Positions 25,872 to 36,648 of a stretch of DNA of 64,000 nt are shown in pieces. A program made the position numbers and the translations under genes. Origin of the DNA: Phoebastria nigripes (lineage: Eukaryota > Chordata > Aves > Procellariiformes > Diomedeidae); contig JAYKAV010003376.1 in assembly GCA_035582835.1 (NCBI GenBank), positions 1,766,372-1,830,371 of the forward strand, given 5' to 3'. Under the pieces are notes generated by a model, which saw only the letters and a list, made by a program, of their open reading frames with translations, had not been told where the DNA came from and ran no database searches. Position 1 is the first letter of the stretch. Every line of letters begins with the position of its first letter.

Positions 25872-28800
25872 AGGATGCAAATACATAACTCTTATTTTGC
25901 CTCAACTGTTGTCATATTTGCTAGTAAACACTAGAGAATTTTCAGTGAAAGCATTCTCTAATTCAGATTAAATTTATTTACCTGCATAAGAAACTGATTT
26001 TTCATGATGAAAATGTTTCAAGAGAGCTTCACTTCCTTTTTAATCTTGCTTAGAAAAAGAATTATAACTTCAACACTTCTGCGGTATATGCCTTTCTCCA
26101 AGGCAAAATAAAACAGTGAATGATAATGACTGATAAACCCAGCAGCCTTAGATGAATGTCAAAATTTAAATCTTGACCAAGTTTACCCACAAGAACTGAA
26201 ACCCACTATTTGGTAGCTAAGAACAAAGGAAAAACATCACTCACATGAAATAAATAAAACTTTGATACTGATCTAACTAAATCAATACTAAAATTACAGT
26301 AAGCAGTGAATTAAAAGTTATAACAGTGATGCTACTTACAGTTTCATTTTAAAGTCAAAATGGCAATGTGAGCTGGAAATAGGGGATGACAAAAACCATT
26401 CAACCCTTTATGGCTTTAGGGGAATGGCCCAAGTGCTTTCAAGACACAGATGCAAATTCAGATGTCACTATTGACTGAAGGACCCCAATTTCAAACACAT
26501 GAGCTAGCAAAGAACACATACAAACACGGACTTGAAGAAAGAGGAGCTGAGAGCCTTCATAACTGAGAGTTAACAAACAAATTAAAATTAATTTCATTTT
26601 ACTCAGCCAAATAGACAGACAGCAGCATGAAGACAGAGCCTGATAACTCAAACTAAGTCAGCTTGATACTTAGGTTAGACTTTGACATCTGTGGAATAGG
26701 ACCAGATTTCCTGGAAAACTGTCATTTAATATCACCACTCCAGATGCCATACATAAAGTCATAGCAGAGGTAAAACTGAAGAGTATCCACAGTGTTTCTC
26801 AGAGATACCAGATACTCAAAATATCACTGAGGAACAGGAACTTAAACAAATCCTGACAAATAAATGTCTATTTGGGAACTGCTAAATAGATTTATAATTT
26901 TTTATTTAGAAAGCCTAGGGAGGAAAGAAAAAACAAAATTCAGACTCAGAGTGATATTGTTCTAATACAGGCATTGGTACAGAAAATTATCCACAAAACC
27001 TCTATCTTTCTGGACTTACCTTTATTTCTTGGTATTTTCATACCATCTATGCTAAACAAAATGCATTCTTCTCAGATTGCTTAGAAGTACTAATTCANGA
27101 GCCTATTGTAAAACAAAAAGGAATCAATCACAGAGTTTTGCCTACATCAGTAGTCACGTGATACTTGTTTTACAGCTGTTCCTGTCTTTTGACAGGATAA
27201 AGTCAGTTAGAAAGAAGCTTCAAGAACTCAAATGGTCAAATCTCAAAGCTTTCTAGTCCTAAGACACATTTTCTTTTTAGTATTGGAGATTCTTATTCCT
27301 GCCAAAAAATAAGCTTTAAACTACCCACCCATAAAACTTTGCATGAAATTTAAATATAAATATTTAATTTTCTTTGGTAGTAGATCAACCCAGCAGCAGA
27401 GATAAATTTAAAACTCACCCATTCTGGTACGCTGTTACATTTATATTACCCTATGTTTATTTGCATGAAGTTTTTCTTTTATGTCTACATCCATGTTTTA
27501 CATTACTGGCAGTAACAGTAACAGATATAGATTTCTGCCACAAAGTTTTCATACAAAACTGAATTTCATTTTAAGTGTTTACTATTTAATAAGCACATAA
27601 AAAGAGAGGAAAAGTATTAGGCAAGTGTGTACATTTTCTATAAATAGCAAATTTAAAACACTGTACCTTTTTGTACAATAAACACTATAGTATGCTAGAT
27701 ACTAAGCTTCTTTTAAAAGCTAACAAAAATCCTTCTTTAAAACCAGATTTATAAGAGCAATATAAATTTAAAGCTTATTTTTTCAGCAACACAGACCTGG
27801 TCTTACACTTTAAAGATTCTGATTTGGAACCAAACAATATCACACCACTCTTAATCTGAGTCCCAGTAAGATTCTGCTGTGTTACACTGCAATTGTTGTA
27901 CGGAGTACAAAAACCAGTCCAACATAAGTATTCTTAGTAATCAAGTTCTTATACACATTACATTCAGATATGTCAGTGAAACCGTCTAAGATGAGGGCTT
28001 TGTTCAGATTGCTTANTAGTTATATATGCCTATTTGTTATAAACTTCCAAATTTCAAATTTCTAAATTTTAATTCATTAAATGTGATTGGATAGGCAGTG
28101 CATAGGTATCAGTAACCTTTACCTTCAACCTCTTAAAATTAGATGATTTTCAAGAAAAGTATCAGAAGTGAGGAAACAAAATAAATTTATATGACAAAAC
28201 AAAACAGGTACATGAAAAAGATTAGGTTTTGTCTACCTGTGTAAAGGGTGAATAAAATACCAAAATACAGGAAGAGGTAGAGGTATCTTTCTAGTACACT
28301 GAAAATTAACATAAGAGCACATAAAGATGGGTAACAGCTGGGGGGGTCCCTAAACAGGCAAAATTCAAATAATCTAGCGATTCTCCTCGTAAATTATTAT
28401 AAAGAGCTATTTAGAGAGATTACAGGAGCTGACCAGAAGAGGATTAATAAATTATTAATGCAAACTATTCAACAATGAATGACTTATGCCTAATTTAGTA
28501 AGAAGGTATATGTAATGAAACACACTACAGAAAATACATATTTCAGATTGGTTAGGAAATGTTGCAAGTCAAAAAATGCATTACAGAAGTCTTTGAAATT
28601 TCAGAATTGTACTCCTTCATAAAAACATATGCACTTTCATACATGCATTTTCCAAAGCTAGGTAAGTGCAATGTAGCCTTTAATGCACAGTAAAGAATAT
28701 ATCTGTCTTCTAAAAGGAGAAACTGGAAAGACTGTAAGATGTTATAATGCATCTTGATACCAGTAACTTAAATCACCAAATGACAGTAGAGTGAAGAATG

Positions 28801-31330
28801 TCTGCTTAAGAAGAAGAAAGTAAAAAGGTAGCCTGTTTCCAACTTTAGACTGCTTTTGATGTCATCCGTACTCCATCTTACTTTGGAGGTAGCTTCTGCA
28901 GGAATTAACTGCACAAGATGAGTTCTTATCCAGAGAAAGAGGTTGAGTACCTCAAATCATGCCTCTCTCTCTTTTCTCCCCCCCTGCTTCTCCAAAATGT
29001 ATCAATCGGTATAACAAAAGACATTATCTCTCCCTATACACATAACATTCATATGTTTAAACAATCACAGCTGTANCATCACAAAGAAGCAGTTGTCTGC
29101 TAAGTATCATCGGGTTGTTTTAGGACAGTAATAAGAGGCCTGAACAAACTGTAAAATCCAATCCCAATAATAAATAGTTCCTGAAAATCTAATCAATTAA
29201 AGACAACAGAGATTTTACAGCCTTTTTTATTTTACAAAACAGTGTAGGACAAAAAAGAGAAAACTCTATAATGAGAGCTCCATGCGTTCATAATAATGTC
29301 CAGCTATGATGTTATCTGTCTTACCTTGGCATCCTGTTTAAATTTCTGAAGAAGAATAGGCTACCCTTTTTCCTGATCCATACATATACATAACAAAAAA
29401 CCCCCAAAACTCTTGAGTCAAAATTATAGCCTCAGTCCAACTGCAACTGAAGTAACAGAGAGAATGCCTTTGAAGTAAATATCATTTGGTTCTTTGATTT
29501 TAACCTCAATCTGGATTGATTCATTAACTGTAAGTAATGATCAAATCCTAGCTGCCAAATATCCATTCTTCTCCTCTATCCTTCTTGGTATATTTTGTCA
29601 GTACCTTTGTGATGAAGAACTCCAAATGTGTTTATCAACACATACACAACAAAATTTGGCACTATTAGGAAACCCCTTCTGTTGGAAATTCTTTTTTTAA
29701 TCTCAGTGAAAATACCATTTCTGAACATGATTCATCAGACAGCAGAGTTGTTCAGGGTACATACACATACAGAATATATCACGCAGCCTAGATGTGCATT
29801 ATTTATTGGTATAATGTGGTTCCTGTTTGTTAGAGTAACTAAAATCCTCACAGATGTTTTTAATCCTTTCATCACTTTGTTGTATTCAACTCTTACCTCT
29901 TCTCAAATTCCTCAAAAGTAAATTTTCCAGGACAGAGATAATCTTTCTCTAGTGTGGCTACAGTATCTGGAACAGTGAGCGTCAACTACTTGAGTAGAAT
30001 TTCTGGCTATGGCCCCCAAGAGAAATAATCATTCTTTTCACCTGTAAAATCCTCCAATATTGGTATACTAGCATATGTTTATAATTTATCACACGTACAC
30101 ACATTTCTTTTTTTCCCCCAAATCTCAAATGAATCTCTGTTGCTACTAATACCTTTAAAGACATTCTAGCTCAGAAGTAATCATGCACCTGAAGCACTGC
30201 CTATTTTAAATACTTGAAATGTAATTCGCAGATGACACTTGTTCATCCAATTTCCAGTTCCACAGGGAAGGAATTTAGCAAAATTGTAGATGGTGTTGTA
30301 AGGGCCATGGTTGAAGTTGATAGGAAACAAACCCTGCCCAATAAAGAGCATTATCCAGAAATAGCAGCCTGTGACACGTATGTAATTAGAGAAATTGGAG
30401 GCTTTGCCCATGAGACCATGTGTTCCACAGTAAATCCTATTTCCTTCATTCTCCCTTTCATGGTTATTTTAAGTGTAATCATTGCATGACTATAGTCCTT
30501 ATGTATAACATACCAGTTTCTTTTTGGTTTTTCCAATATTGGTGTTAATTGAATTCACTGAACAAATGCCAGAAAAATCCACAGCTCAGATCTTATCAGA
30601 CCAACTGACTTGCAAGTCAGAAACCATACAAGTAGACCAAAAGACCAAATTTTACATCTCAGAGGTATCTTATATGATGGTTCTTCTTCCCCATAAATAT
30701 AAGCCATTAGCTATTTCTTTTGACTCTTTNCTTGCTCAAAAAGTATAAAATAAAACTGACAACATAAAATGCCTGATGTAGAAGTCCAGGTCATAAGGAG
30801 GAAGAAGTTAATTTACCAACTTCCAAGTAAAAAAAGAAAAGTCTACTCGTTCTACTATAACATAGGGAAGTGAACATCAAAGAAACCAAGTTTATCATAA
30901 AATTCTAAAAATAATTCTGAAAAGATTAGGGTTCTCACTGCTGTACTACAGAACTTTTAGCTCTATTACCTGCCCTTGTTACTGAAGCACAACAGTAACC
31001 TAAGACACACGCAACAGGAGGAAGGAAGCAATCATTCTGAAAAAGACGTATGTATGATAGCGAACAACATATTAGGCATGAGTTTCCATAGAGATAGAGC
31101 AACAAAAGGCTGCTGCAATTTTCAGCTGTCTATACTGAGACAGTAACAGAGCAAAGGGACTAGAGTCCCTTCTCTGTAACTTGGGATGTTAGCATACTCA
31201 AAATTGTCCATTAAATTTTAGTTCCACACTATAAAGGAAATATTGAAGGAACTGGAAAAGGAATAATAATAATAAAAACAAGAAGTTCTGCAAGAAGCAA
31301 AACTACTAAGTGCTATGGATTTGGATTTCA

Positions 31331-31490
31331 TGTTTGGATTCTCTGGTATCTTAAAAATGCAAATTCCAATGAGTACTTTCTCCTATGCATCTCCTCTGTG
31401 GATTCTCTGATGTTTAATAAGAAATGATCTCATACTATAGCCTTTCTGCCAGTGGGAACACAGATGGGTCTCTTGCCCATCTGGCAGCCT
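31331..31490 (-). pseudogene. C2H2 zinc-finger relic (broken)
   Basis: On the minus strand one frame gives a linker-like GQETH followed by LCSHWQKGYSMRSFLIKHQ and RIH. The spacing is exactly that of a C2H2 finger: Cys, two residues, a position that should be Cys but is Trp (TGG at 31451-31449), three residues, aromatic Tyr, five residues, Leu, two residues, His (31412-31410), three residues, His (31400-31398). After it comes RGDA, where TGEKP would be usual, then a stop (TAG). A second weaker relic at 31331-31348 encodes YQRIQT in place of HQRIHT. It lies 64 bases from the first His instead of the usual 84, so about 20 bases are missing. With the lost zinc ligand, the stop and the shift, this is a dead fragment. 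The parent gene is not identifiable. Whether it arose by retrotransposition or duplication is unclear. Confidence 0.75.
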
Positions 31491-34162
31491 GCTTTCCTGA
31501 AACTTACAGGAATTCCTGTCCAGTGGTGTTGAAACTGGCCAAGGGTTAAGAAGCTATTGAGGGAGAAAGGAGAGGAGAAAGATCAGCAGCCACACAAAAT
31601 CCTAGGCTAGCAAGTAGACAGTGTGATAATATAAGCTTTGTTTCCCTGCGAAACTAGGCTAATTATCAAAGGGCTGGAAAGATTCACTTACGATGAAAGT
31701 CCAAAGGCCCCAAAGCGGAAAAATACTTAAACACTTAAAGGTAAAGTCCTCTATTGGATATAGGGCTGAAAGAACCAAACATGATAGCTAGGTTGAGACA
31801 CAAATGATGAGGAATGTTATAATTTACAGAAATATAAATGTTAGCCAAGGATGACGAGGATTTATTTGTACCAAGAGGCGCTATTACTAAGCAGAGTTGC
31901 AACTGGGAATAGTGGGATTAAATAAAGGAAAGCTTTATGCTAAAAGGCAAGCAACACTGTCAGTGCAATGAGTCTATAGAACAGTTTTGAGACATAGGAA
32001 GTGGAAGCTCCATGGCTTAAGAAAATTAAAACTGGAATGTAAAAAAACTGTTCTCTACAGAACAATAATGCATGGATGGTGAGATTGGCAGGAATGTCTA
32101 ATAGGTCTTTCTTTTCATTTATCACTAGATTAATAANACAAACTACTGCACTGCACATACTGTAAAAACTGCACTAGTATCCAGTAGTAGAACTGAAACC
32201 TAAATAAGAAATACATACAATACAATTGTGTTCCTAGTATTTGTATGGCTGTTGTTTTTACACTGTGTCTTTTTTGTTCACTTTTTTATCCATTTGCCNG
32301 CTGTTGGGTGTCAATGATTGGTCTGATGCAACAGGAGAAAAACAGAATGGATGATTTCTAATTCAGGTAATGAAAGGAGGTTTCTTGTTTTCTCATGATA
32401 CTATTGAAATAAATTTCTTTGTGAGTAAAGGCTTTAATGTGAAATGTCGAGCAAAACTGGAGATATTCTTATAATGAGAAGAAAATATTCAGCATATTTT
32501 CAAATCTAAGTAAATAAAGTTGTTTAAGAATTTGAAGTTGAAGGAAGAGGAACAATGAGAAGGAAATGTAATATAGACAATATATAAAACTAATGAAAGT
32601 AGCTACTCCTTTTGAGTCCTCATCTAAATAGCTGAAACCAGACCTAGGATATATAAATGCATAGATCTGCCTTCCTCCCACATCACGTATATGATACATC
32701 AAAAATAAATATAATATTATACAGGTAATTATTTATATAGTTATTAAAATAATCTACTCTTACACATAAAGTGATCAAAGTTACTTGTGTATTAGTGAAA
32801 CATTTTTAAGCCATACTAAATGGTATGGGTTTCCTTGTTATTATTTTCTAGTAAAACATAAAAGAAAATAATCAAAATGCACAAACCAGATTACACAGTA
32901 TGTTTGANGTAGCAATTTCTAACATTCATTTAATATAGCTGAGCTGCAATGACTAATACTGCCCATGTCCACTAGTACAAAGACCTAAAAAAGGTTCCAG
33001 AGTAGATTACGTTCATGCAGGTCTCATTTTAACGGAAATTGGAGAGATGAAAAAAAGATTATAGGAACACACATTATAAAAACAGACCTCACAAGTCAAA
33101 CTTAATAGTGAAACCATTCTCTTTCATGTAGACAACCATGAAAACAAATATCCTGTAAGCACTAGATATATATTGTATCTTTCTACCAGATCTCTTTGCC
33201 TCCTTGAGACAGATTCCCATTCATCTCATGACTATATAATTTGATCATAGTTGAGTAAGGCACAGCAGGGGAAAGGGTCTGTCTGATAAAGTACCAGGCT
33301 CCAGGAAGATAGATAAACAATTTCATGATTTCTAGTTGTAACAGGAATGGTACAGTGGTGGATATTAAGATATTAGTCTCGTAGGAATACAAATATCAAG
33401 CTTCTGCAGTTTTTTCTTACTAAATATGTTTTCTTTCCATTAACTGAAAATGACAGTCTGATTATGATAAACTAAGACAGAACGCCAGTATAAAATGCAA
33501 GGTATGTGTGAAAAGTGGAATTAAATCTTTTTTGATTTGTCAATGTGAAAGTTAGTACATAACTTTTTTTTTAGCTTAGTTTAAGACAAGTGAAAAAATA
33601 GAGCAAGGAAGTTTCTTTCTCATCNGGTATTTTTACTACAAAGAAACATTATTTAAAAGTAGATGAAACAGTTGCCTATCAAGTTGTTTCACGTTTAAAC
33701 CTCCTTTTTCACAAGGGACACACTGGCAGGCAACTCCTCCTCTACTACAAGTCACTAGAGTAATGCCTGTTTGCAACGCTACCTCATTGTTCTACGTGTA
33801 TTAAATGAAGGCTTGAGTGATAATATTTGAACAGCTATGATGGACTTCTTTTTTCATATATTAATGCATATATTTGGTTCGTATATATTAACACAAATAT
33901 ATAGCAGCCATTACTAATACAACTCATGTTAGGTGGCAAATGTTACGCTGTCTTTGTAATTACTTCCTGTCTTGGATAGCTGAAAAACATGGTGATATCC
34001 AGTCATGCTGATACCTGCTTTTACTTATAAAAATTCAAAGAACAAAAATATATTTTACAGCAAATTTTTAGTTACAAACTCTGGATGTCATCTTTTTTGT
34101 TTAAGAAAATATATTCTGGAGTAAGCAATTTTTAAAGCTATCATACTATCTAATTTAGTATC
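31491..34162. other. Intronic sequence between the zinc-finger relic and the exon
   Basis: No further zinc-finger modules, LINE motifs or exons are recognisable. The 500 bp above the relic, where the N-terminal part of its parent would lie, gives no readable domain. Confidence 0.5.
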
Positions 34163-34171
34163 ACTTACCTG
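34163..34171 (-). other. AGBL4: 5' splice site (donor) of the AGBL4 exon
   Basis: Read on the minus strand the junction is CAG|GTAAGT, a full match to the vertebrate U2-type donor consensus. The GT is at 34168-34167. The exon ends on a complete Gln codon, so the next exon should start in phase 0. I could not find that exon in the lower-coordinate part of the window. Confidence 0.9.
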
Positions 34172-34293
34172 TGATTCTTTTACATTTTCAACGGTGAAGT
34201 TGAACCAAACTCGAAAGCGTGGGTTACAGGTATCTGGTCTAATGAACAGGTCATATTCAAACTCTGTGATGTGGTCCACCCGTCCAAGGTTAC
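34169..34293 (-). CDS. AGBL4: AGBL4 (cytosolic carboxypeptidase 6) internal coding exon
   Basis: This 125-bp exon encodes a split glycine codon plus 41 full codons. The peptide starts (G)NLGRVD, contains EFEYDLFIRPDTCNPRFR and ends NVKESQ, which as I recall it is almost identical to the N-terminal region of vertebrate AGBL4/CCP6. The exon begins after an AG acceptor at phase 1, with the first G of Gly in the previous exon. It ends at a codon boundary before a CAG|GTAAGT donor. Known role of the family: CCP6 is a cytosolic M14-type zinc carboxypeptidase that shortens polyglutamate chains on tubulin and other proteins. This exon covers part of the N-terminal beta-sandwich domain. The zinc ligands and catalytic glutamate lie in later exons that I did not find here. 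The apparent Met and tail in the open frame around it are intron read-through. CCP1 and CCP5 are less likely because the matching stretch is specific to CCP6. Confidence 0.93.
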
Positions 34294-34320
34294 CTACCGA
34301 GAACATATGAAAAAGAATGC
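34294..34320 (-). other. AGBL4: 3' splice site (acceptor) and pyrimidine tract of the AGBL4 exon
   Basis: On the minus strand a T-rich run (TTCTTTTTCATATGTTCTC) leads to GGTAG immediately before the exon's first base. Using this AG puts GT-AAC-CTT in phase 1 and restores the Gly-Asn-Leu expected for CCP6, which fixes the exon boundary. I do not assign a branch point. Confidence 0.85.
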
Positions 34321-35274
34321 ATTTTAATGAATGGCTGATAAACTCTCCAGGAACTACATTGAGAAAAGTTTTTAAAACTTCTACCTCTGTTGGTTAAAAT
34401 ATATAAGTATATAAGCCTTACAACAGTTCAGAATTATTTTTAAAAGACTTAATCATAATCACAAAATAAAACACGTACCAGTAAGCCACATGCATATGAA
34501 CACCCCAAAAAGAAGACAACATGGACTTTTATTATTCAATCAAATTGACTTCTTGTCTTCTCTTATCTGAGTATTCCAGTTAAGTGTCCTAACATCCCTT
34601 TAATTGTTTCCTTTTTTTTCTTCACTTTTCTGATAATGTCTCTGCACCGCTTTTAGCCCCCACCTGTATGGATTTCTTTCTTTCCATTTGCTACTCATGT
34701 TCAAGCACCTCTGAGATTAAAGAGTCCCCAGATTTTCACCTGGCCCCTCTGGCTGGTGCTCTGAGCGTCCCTCTCTCCCCACAGATGGGCCAGCCTTCAT
34801 CTCCTTTGTGATTCAAAAGCTATCTTCATACTTTTCCTTTACCATTTGCAGCCACTATCACCTCCTTCCAAATACACAAACGAGGCTGTAAGATTTCGCC
34901 TCAGCTTTTTCGTGGTGAATTTCATGGAATAATATTTTTAAATATAGTCAGAGCTACATTGTTCCCTATGGCATCATTCAGCAAGCAACCACACTGGCTG
35001 TAGAAATGAAGTTCCGCACTGGGAAAACTTGCTAAGTGCTTTTAAATTACTAAATTGGCATTTTTCCTTTGAAGTGTGCCAAGATTTTTAAAGACAGGGT
35101 TTAGACTGTCCATTTCATTTATACACTACAAAAATAAGACTTCACATTTTCCTGATCCAATCCAAAACCCATCTCACCAGGTCTTGTAAGACAGGGCCAT
35201 GTTTAAGCTCACATGCTAAATTATACTTTTTTTAAAAAATAGCACTGTAAGATGACCTGGTTTTATGGTTTCAC

Positions 35275-35331
35275 ATATATTTTTGGGTTTAGATATATAT
35301 TTTTGGGTTGGATATATACTGTTGGGTTCAA
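35275..35331 (+). repeat. Short tandem repeat, ~19-20-bp unit, three copies
   Basis: Three imperfect copies of ATATATTTTTGGGTTT-like sequence (ATATATTTTTGGGTTTAG, ATATATATTTTTGGGTTGG, ATATATACTGTTGGGTTCAA) lie end to end about 450 bp before the LTR. Confidence 0.8.
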
Positions 35332-35776
35332 ATAGTTATTTATAATGCTATTTGAGCTAAACAATTTCCTNCTCAGTCAATATGACTGTTCACTGGTAAC
35401 ACACTACTCAGTATGAGCACAAGTAGCAAAATTTGGCTGATCTGCTGTTCTGGGGTGGAAAAGAAGCAGGAAAAAACATTTTCAACTCTTTCATCAATAT
35501 ATTTGCAGGATTTCTTCCTTATCCTAAATTGTTTCTGGCTTTACTAATTGAACATTTTTAATCTTCCCTATTTTTAATGTTATCCTCTACTTTCCTACCC
35601 ACGTTCTTTTCAGAAGAAAATTCTCTTCACTGATTCCCTCTGCAGAAAACCGCTTCATGCTAACAATCTGTTCCTAAACACTTGCCTGAAGGATACATTT
35701 GGCATATGAAATATTTGAAAAAAAAAACAGCAATATTGTACAGCTAGAATACCTTTGCCAAATATAAATAATGTCA

Positions 35777-35781
35777 TCTGC
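35777..35781. repeat. Target-site duplication, left copy (TCTGC)
   Basis: TCTGC directly precedes the LTR's first TG and matches the five bases after its terminal CA. Confidence 0.85.
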
Positions 35782-35966
35782 TGTATCGGGTGTCCGTGCC
35801 CAGGTGCCGGCAGCGGGGGCTGCAGGGCTGAGCTCTCTGAGGAGAGGCTGGGCTGTCCTGTGCCGGTCGTGGCTGGTTCCAGCCAGTTCCAGTCAGCTCC
35901 ACAACTGCCCCACNGCAGGGCACAGCTGAGCCCCTCAGCGAAGGTGGTGGCACCTCCTTGAAAGTG

Positions 35967-35975
35967 CATTTAAGG
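35967..35975 (+). promoter_or_regulatory. TATA-like box of the LTR
   Basis: CATTTAAGG lies about 185 bp into the LTR, where related avian LTRs carry a TTTAAG-type TATA element at the end of U3. It is a relic of the retroviral promoter, and present activity is unknown. Confidence 0.45.
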
Positions 35976-36033
35976 AAGGGCAAAAACACAACATAGGCAG
36001 AGGAGTGAGGGAGTCTGAGGAGAACCAGGGTTC

Positions 36034-36103
36034 GAGGAGGAGAAGGAGGAGGAGGAGGAAAAGGAAGAGGAGGAGGAGGAGGAGGAGGAGGAGGAGGAGG
36101 AGG
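36034..36103 (+). repeat. (GGA)n purine-only tract within the LTR
   Basis: Seventy consecutive purines, mostly GGA triplets with a few GAA/GGAAAA interruptions. It is a microsatellite expansion in the LTR just after the TATA-like box. Such mirror-like purine/pyrimidine runs can form triplex DNA. It creates spurious poly-Arg and poly-Leu frames. Confidence 0.9.
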
Positions 36104-36161
36104 CGGGAAGGGGGTGCTCTGGGCGCCAGGGCAGAGACTCCCCTGTGTCCTGTGGGGAGAG

Positions 36162-36274
36162 GCTGGAGCAGGTGGGTATTTCCAGAAGGACCAGTGGCCC
36201 GTGGAGGACCCACGCTGGAGCAGGGTCTCCTGACAGGAACTGCGGCCCGTGGGAAGGGCCCAGGCTGGAGCAGG
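36162..36274 (+). repeat. Tandem ~50-bp subrepeats in the LTR
   Basis: The core GCTGGAGCAGG recurs at 36162, 36214 and 36264, spaced 52 and 50 bp, each followed or preceded by GGCCCGTGG-like sequence. This tandem array is a hallmark of the avian ERVL LTR type. Copy number varies among known members. Confidence 0.75.
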
Positions 36275-36458
36275 GGGACAGTGTGCGAAGGGAGGAGCAG
36301 CAGAGGGGAACTGCTATGGACCGACCACAGCCCCCCCACCCCCTGCGCTGCTCGTTGTGAGGGGAGTGAAGTTGATCCTGGCGAACAGGGAAGGGTGGGG
36401 GGAAGGTGGTGTTCTAATTTTTCTTTGTTTCTTACTATCCAAACCTATTTTAACTGGC

Positions 36459-36464
36459 AATAAA
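36459..36464 (+). terminator. Polyadenylation signal AATAAA of the LTR
   Basis: AATAAA occurs inside GGCAATAAATTAG about 180 bp before the LTR's 3' end, as expected near the R/U5 boundary. It is on the opposite strand to AGBL4, so it would not truncate that transcript. Confidence 0.55.
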
Positions 36465-36643
36465 TTAGTTTTCCCCTAGTTGAGTCTGTTTTGCCTGTGA
36501 CGGCAATTGGTGAGCGATCTCCCTGTCTTTATCTTGACCCATGAGCTTTCTCATCTTATTTTCTCCCCCCGTCCTGTTGAGGAGGGCGAGTGAGAGAGCG
36601 GTTGGGTGGGTGTCTAGCAGCCGGCCAAGGTCAACCCACCACA

Positions 36644-36648
36644 TCTGC
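36644..36648. repeat. Target-site duplication, right copy (TCTGC)
   Basis: TCTGC directly follows the terminal CA of the LTR. An exact match with the left copy indicates that the insertion ends are intact. Confidence 0.85.

Larger units (their letters stand above)
22191..31330. other. Intronic sequence with only short tandem duplications
   Basis: Contains the small duplications at 23.9 and 25.8 kb and the TATG-rich stretch at 25.7 kb. At 30181-30536 both strands stay open for 60-91 codons. The peptides are unlike any family I recognise, so I do not call a gene. Confidence 0.5.
1..34168 (-). other. AGBL4: AGBL4 intron downstream of the exon (partial)
   Basis: This stretch follows the donor site in gene order. 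The next AGBL4 coding segment, expected to start RVIFNIVNFSK, was not found by eye on the minus strand, so the intron probably continues beyond position 1. It holds A-rich tracts, one GC-rich block, old repeats and a zinc-finger relic. No nested gene is supported. That it is one intron is inference. Confidence 0.7.
35782..36643 (+). mobile_element. Solo LTR of an avian ERVL-type endogenous retrovirus
   Basis: The element is 862 bp, begins TGTATCGGG, ends CCACCACA, and so has the TG...CA ends of an LTR. It is flanked by a perfect 5-bp direct repeat (TCTGC), the duplication length usual for ERVL. It is GC-rich in an AT-rich intron. Its layout is one I recognise from abundant avian ERVL LTRs: a TATA-like CATTTAAGG near 35967, repeated GCTGGAGCAGG units about 50 bp apart, an AATAAA signal at 36459, and a 3' part ending AAGGTCAACCCACCACA. 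No gag, pol or env lies beside it, so it is the product of LTR-LTR recombination. It lies antisense to AGBL4, about 1.5 kb upstream of the exon. Open frames inside it (arginine-rich on plus, leucine-rich on minus) come from the GGA tract and are not genes. Confidence 0.9.

Noticed and set aside
31461..31483. Hairpin CAGATGGGT / GCCCATCTG resembling a small RNA stem
   Set aside because: The stem is only about nine pairs and lies in the zinc-finger relic's linker. It is far too short for a pre-miRNA.
36005..36463. 152-codon plus frame with a poly-Arg stretch, and a 134-codon minus frame with poly-Leu at 35935-36339
   Set aside because: Both are translations of the GGA tract and flanking LTR sequence. 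They are not conserved coding sequence.
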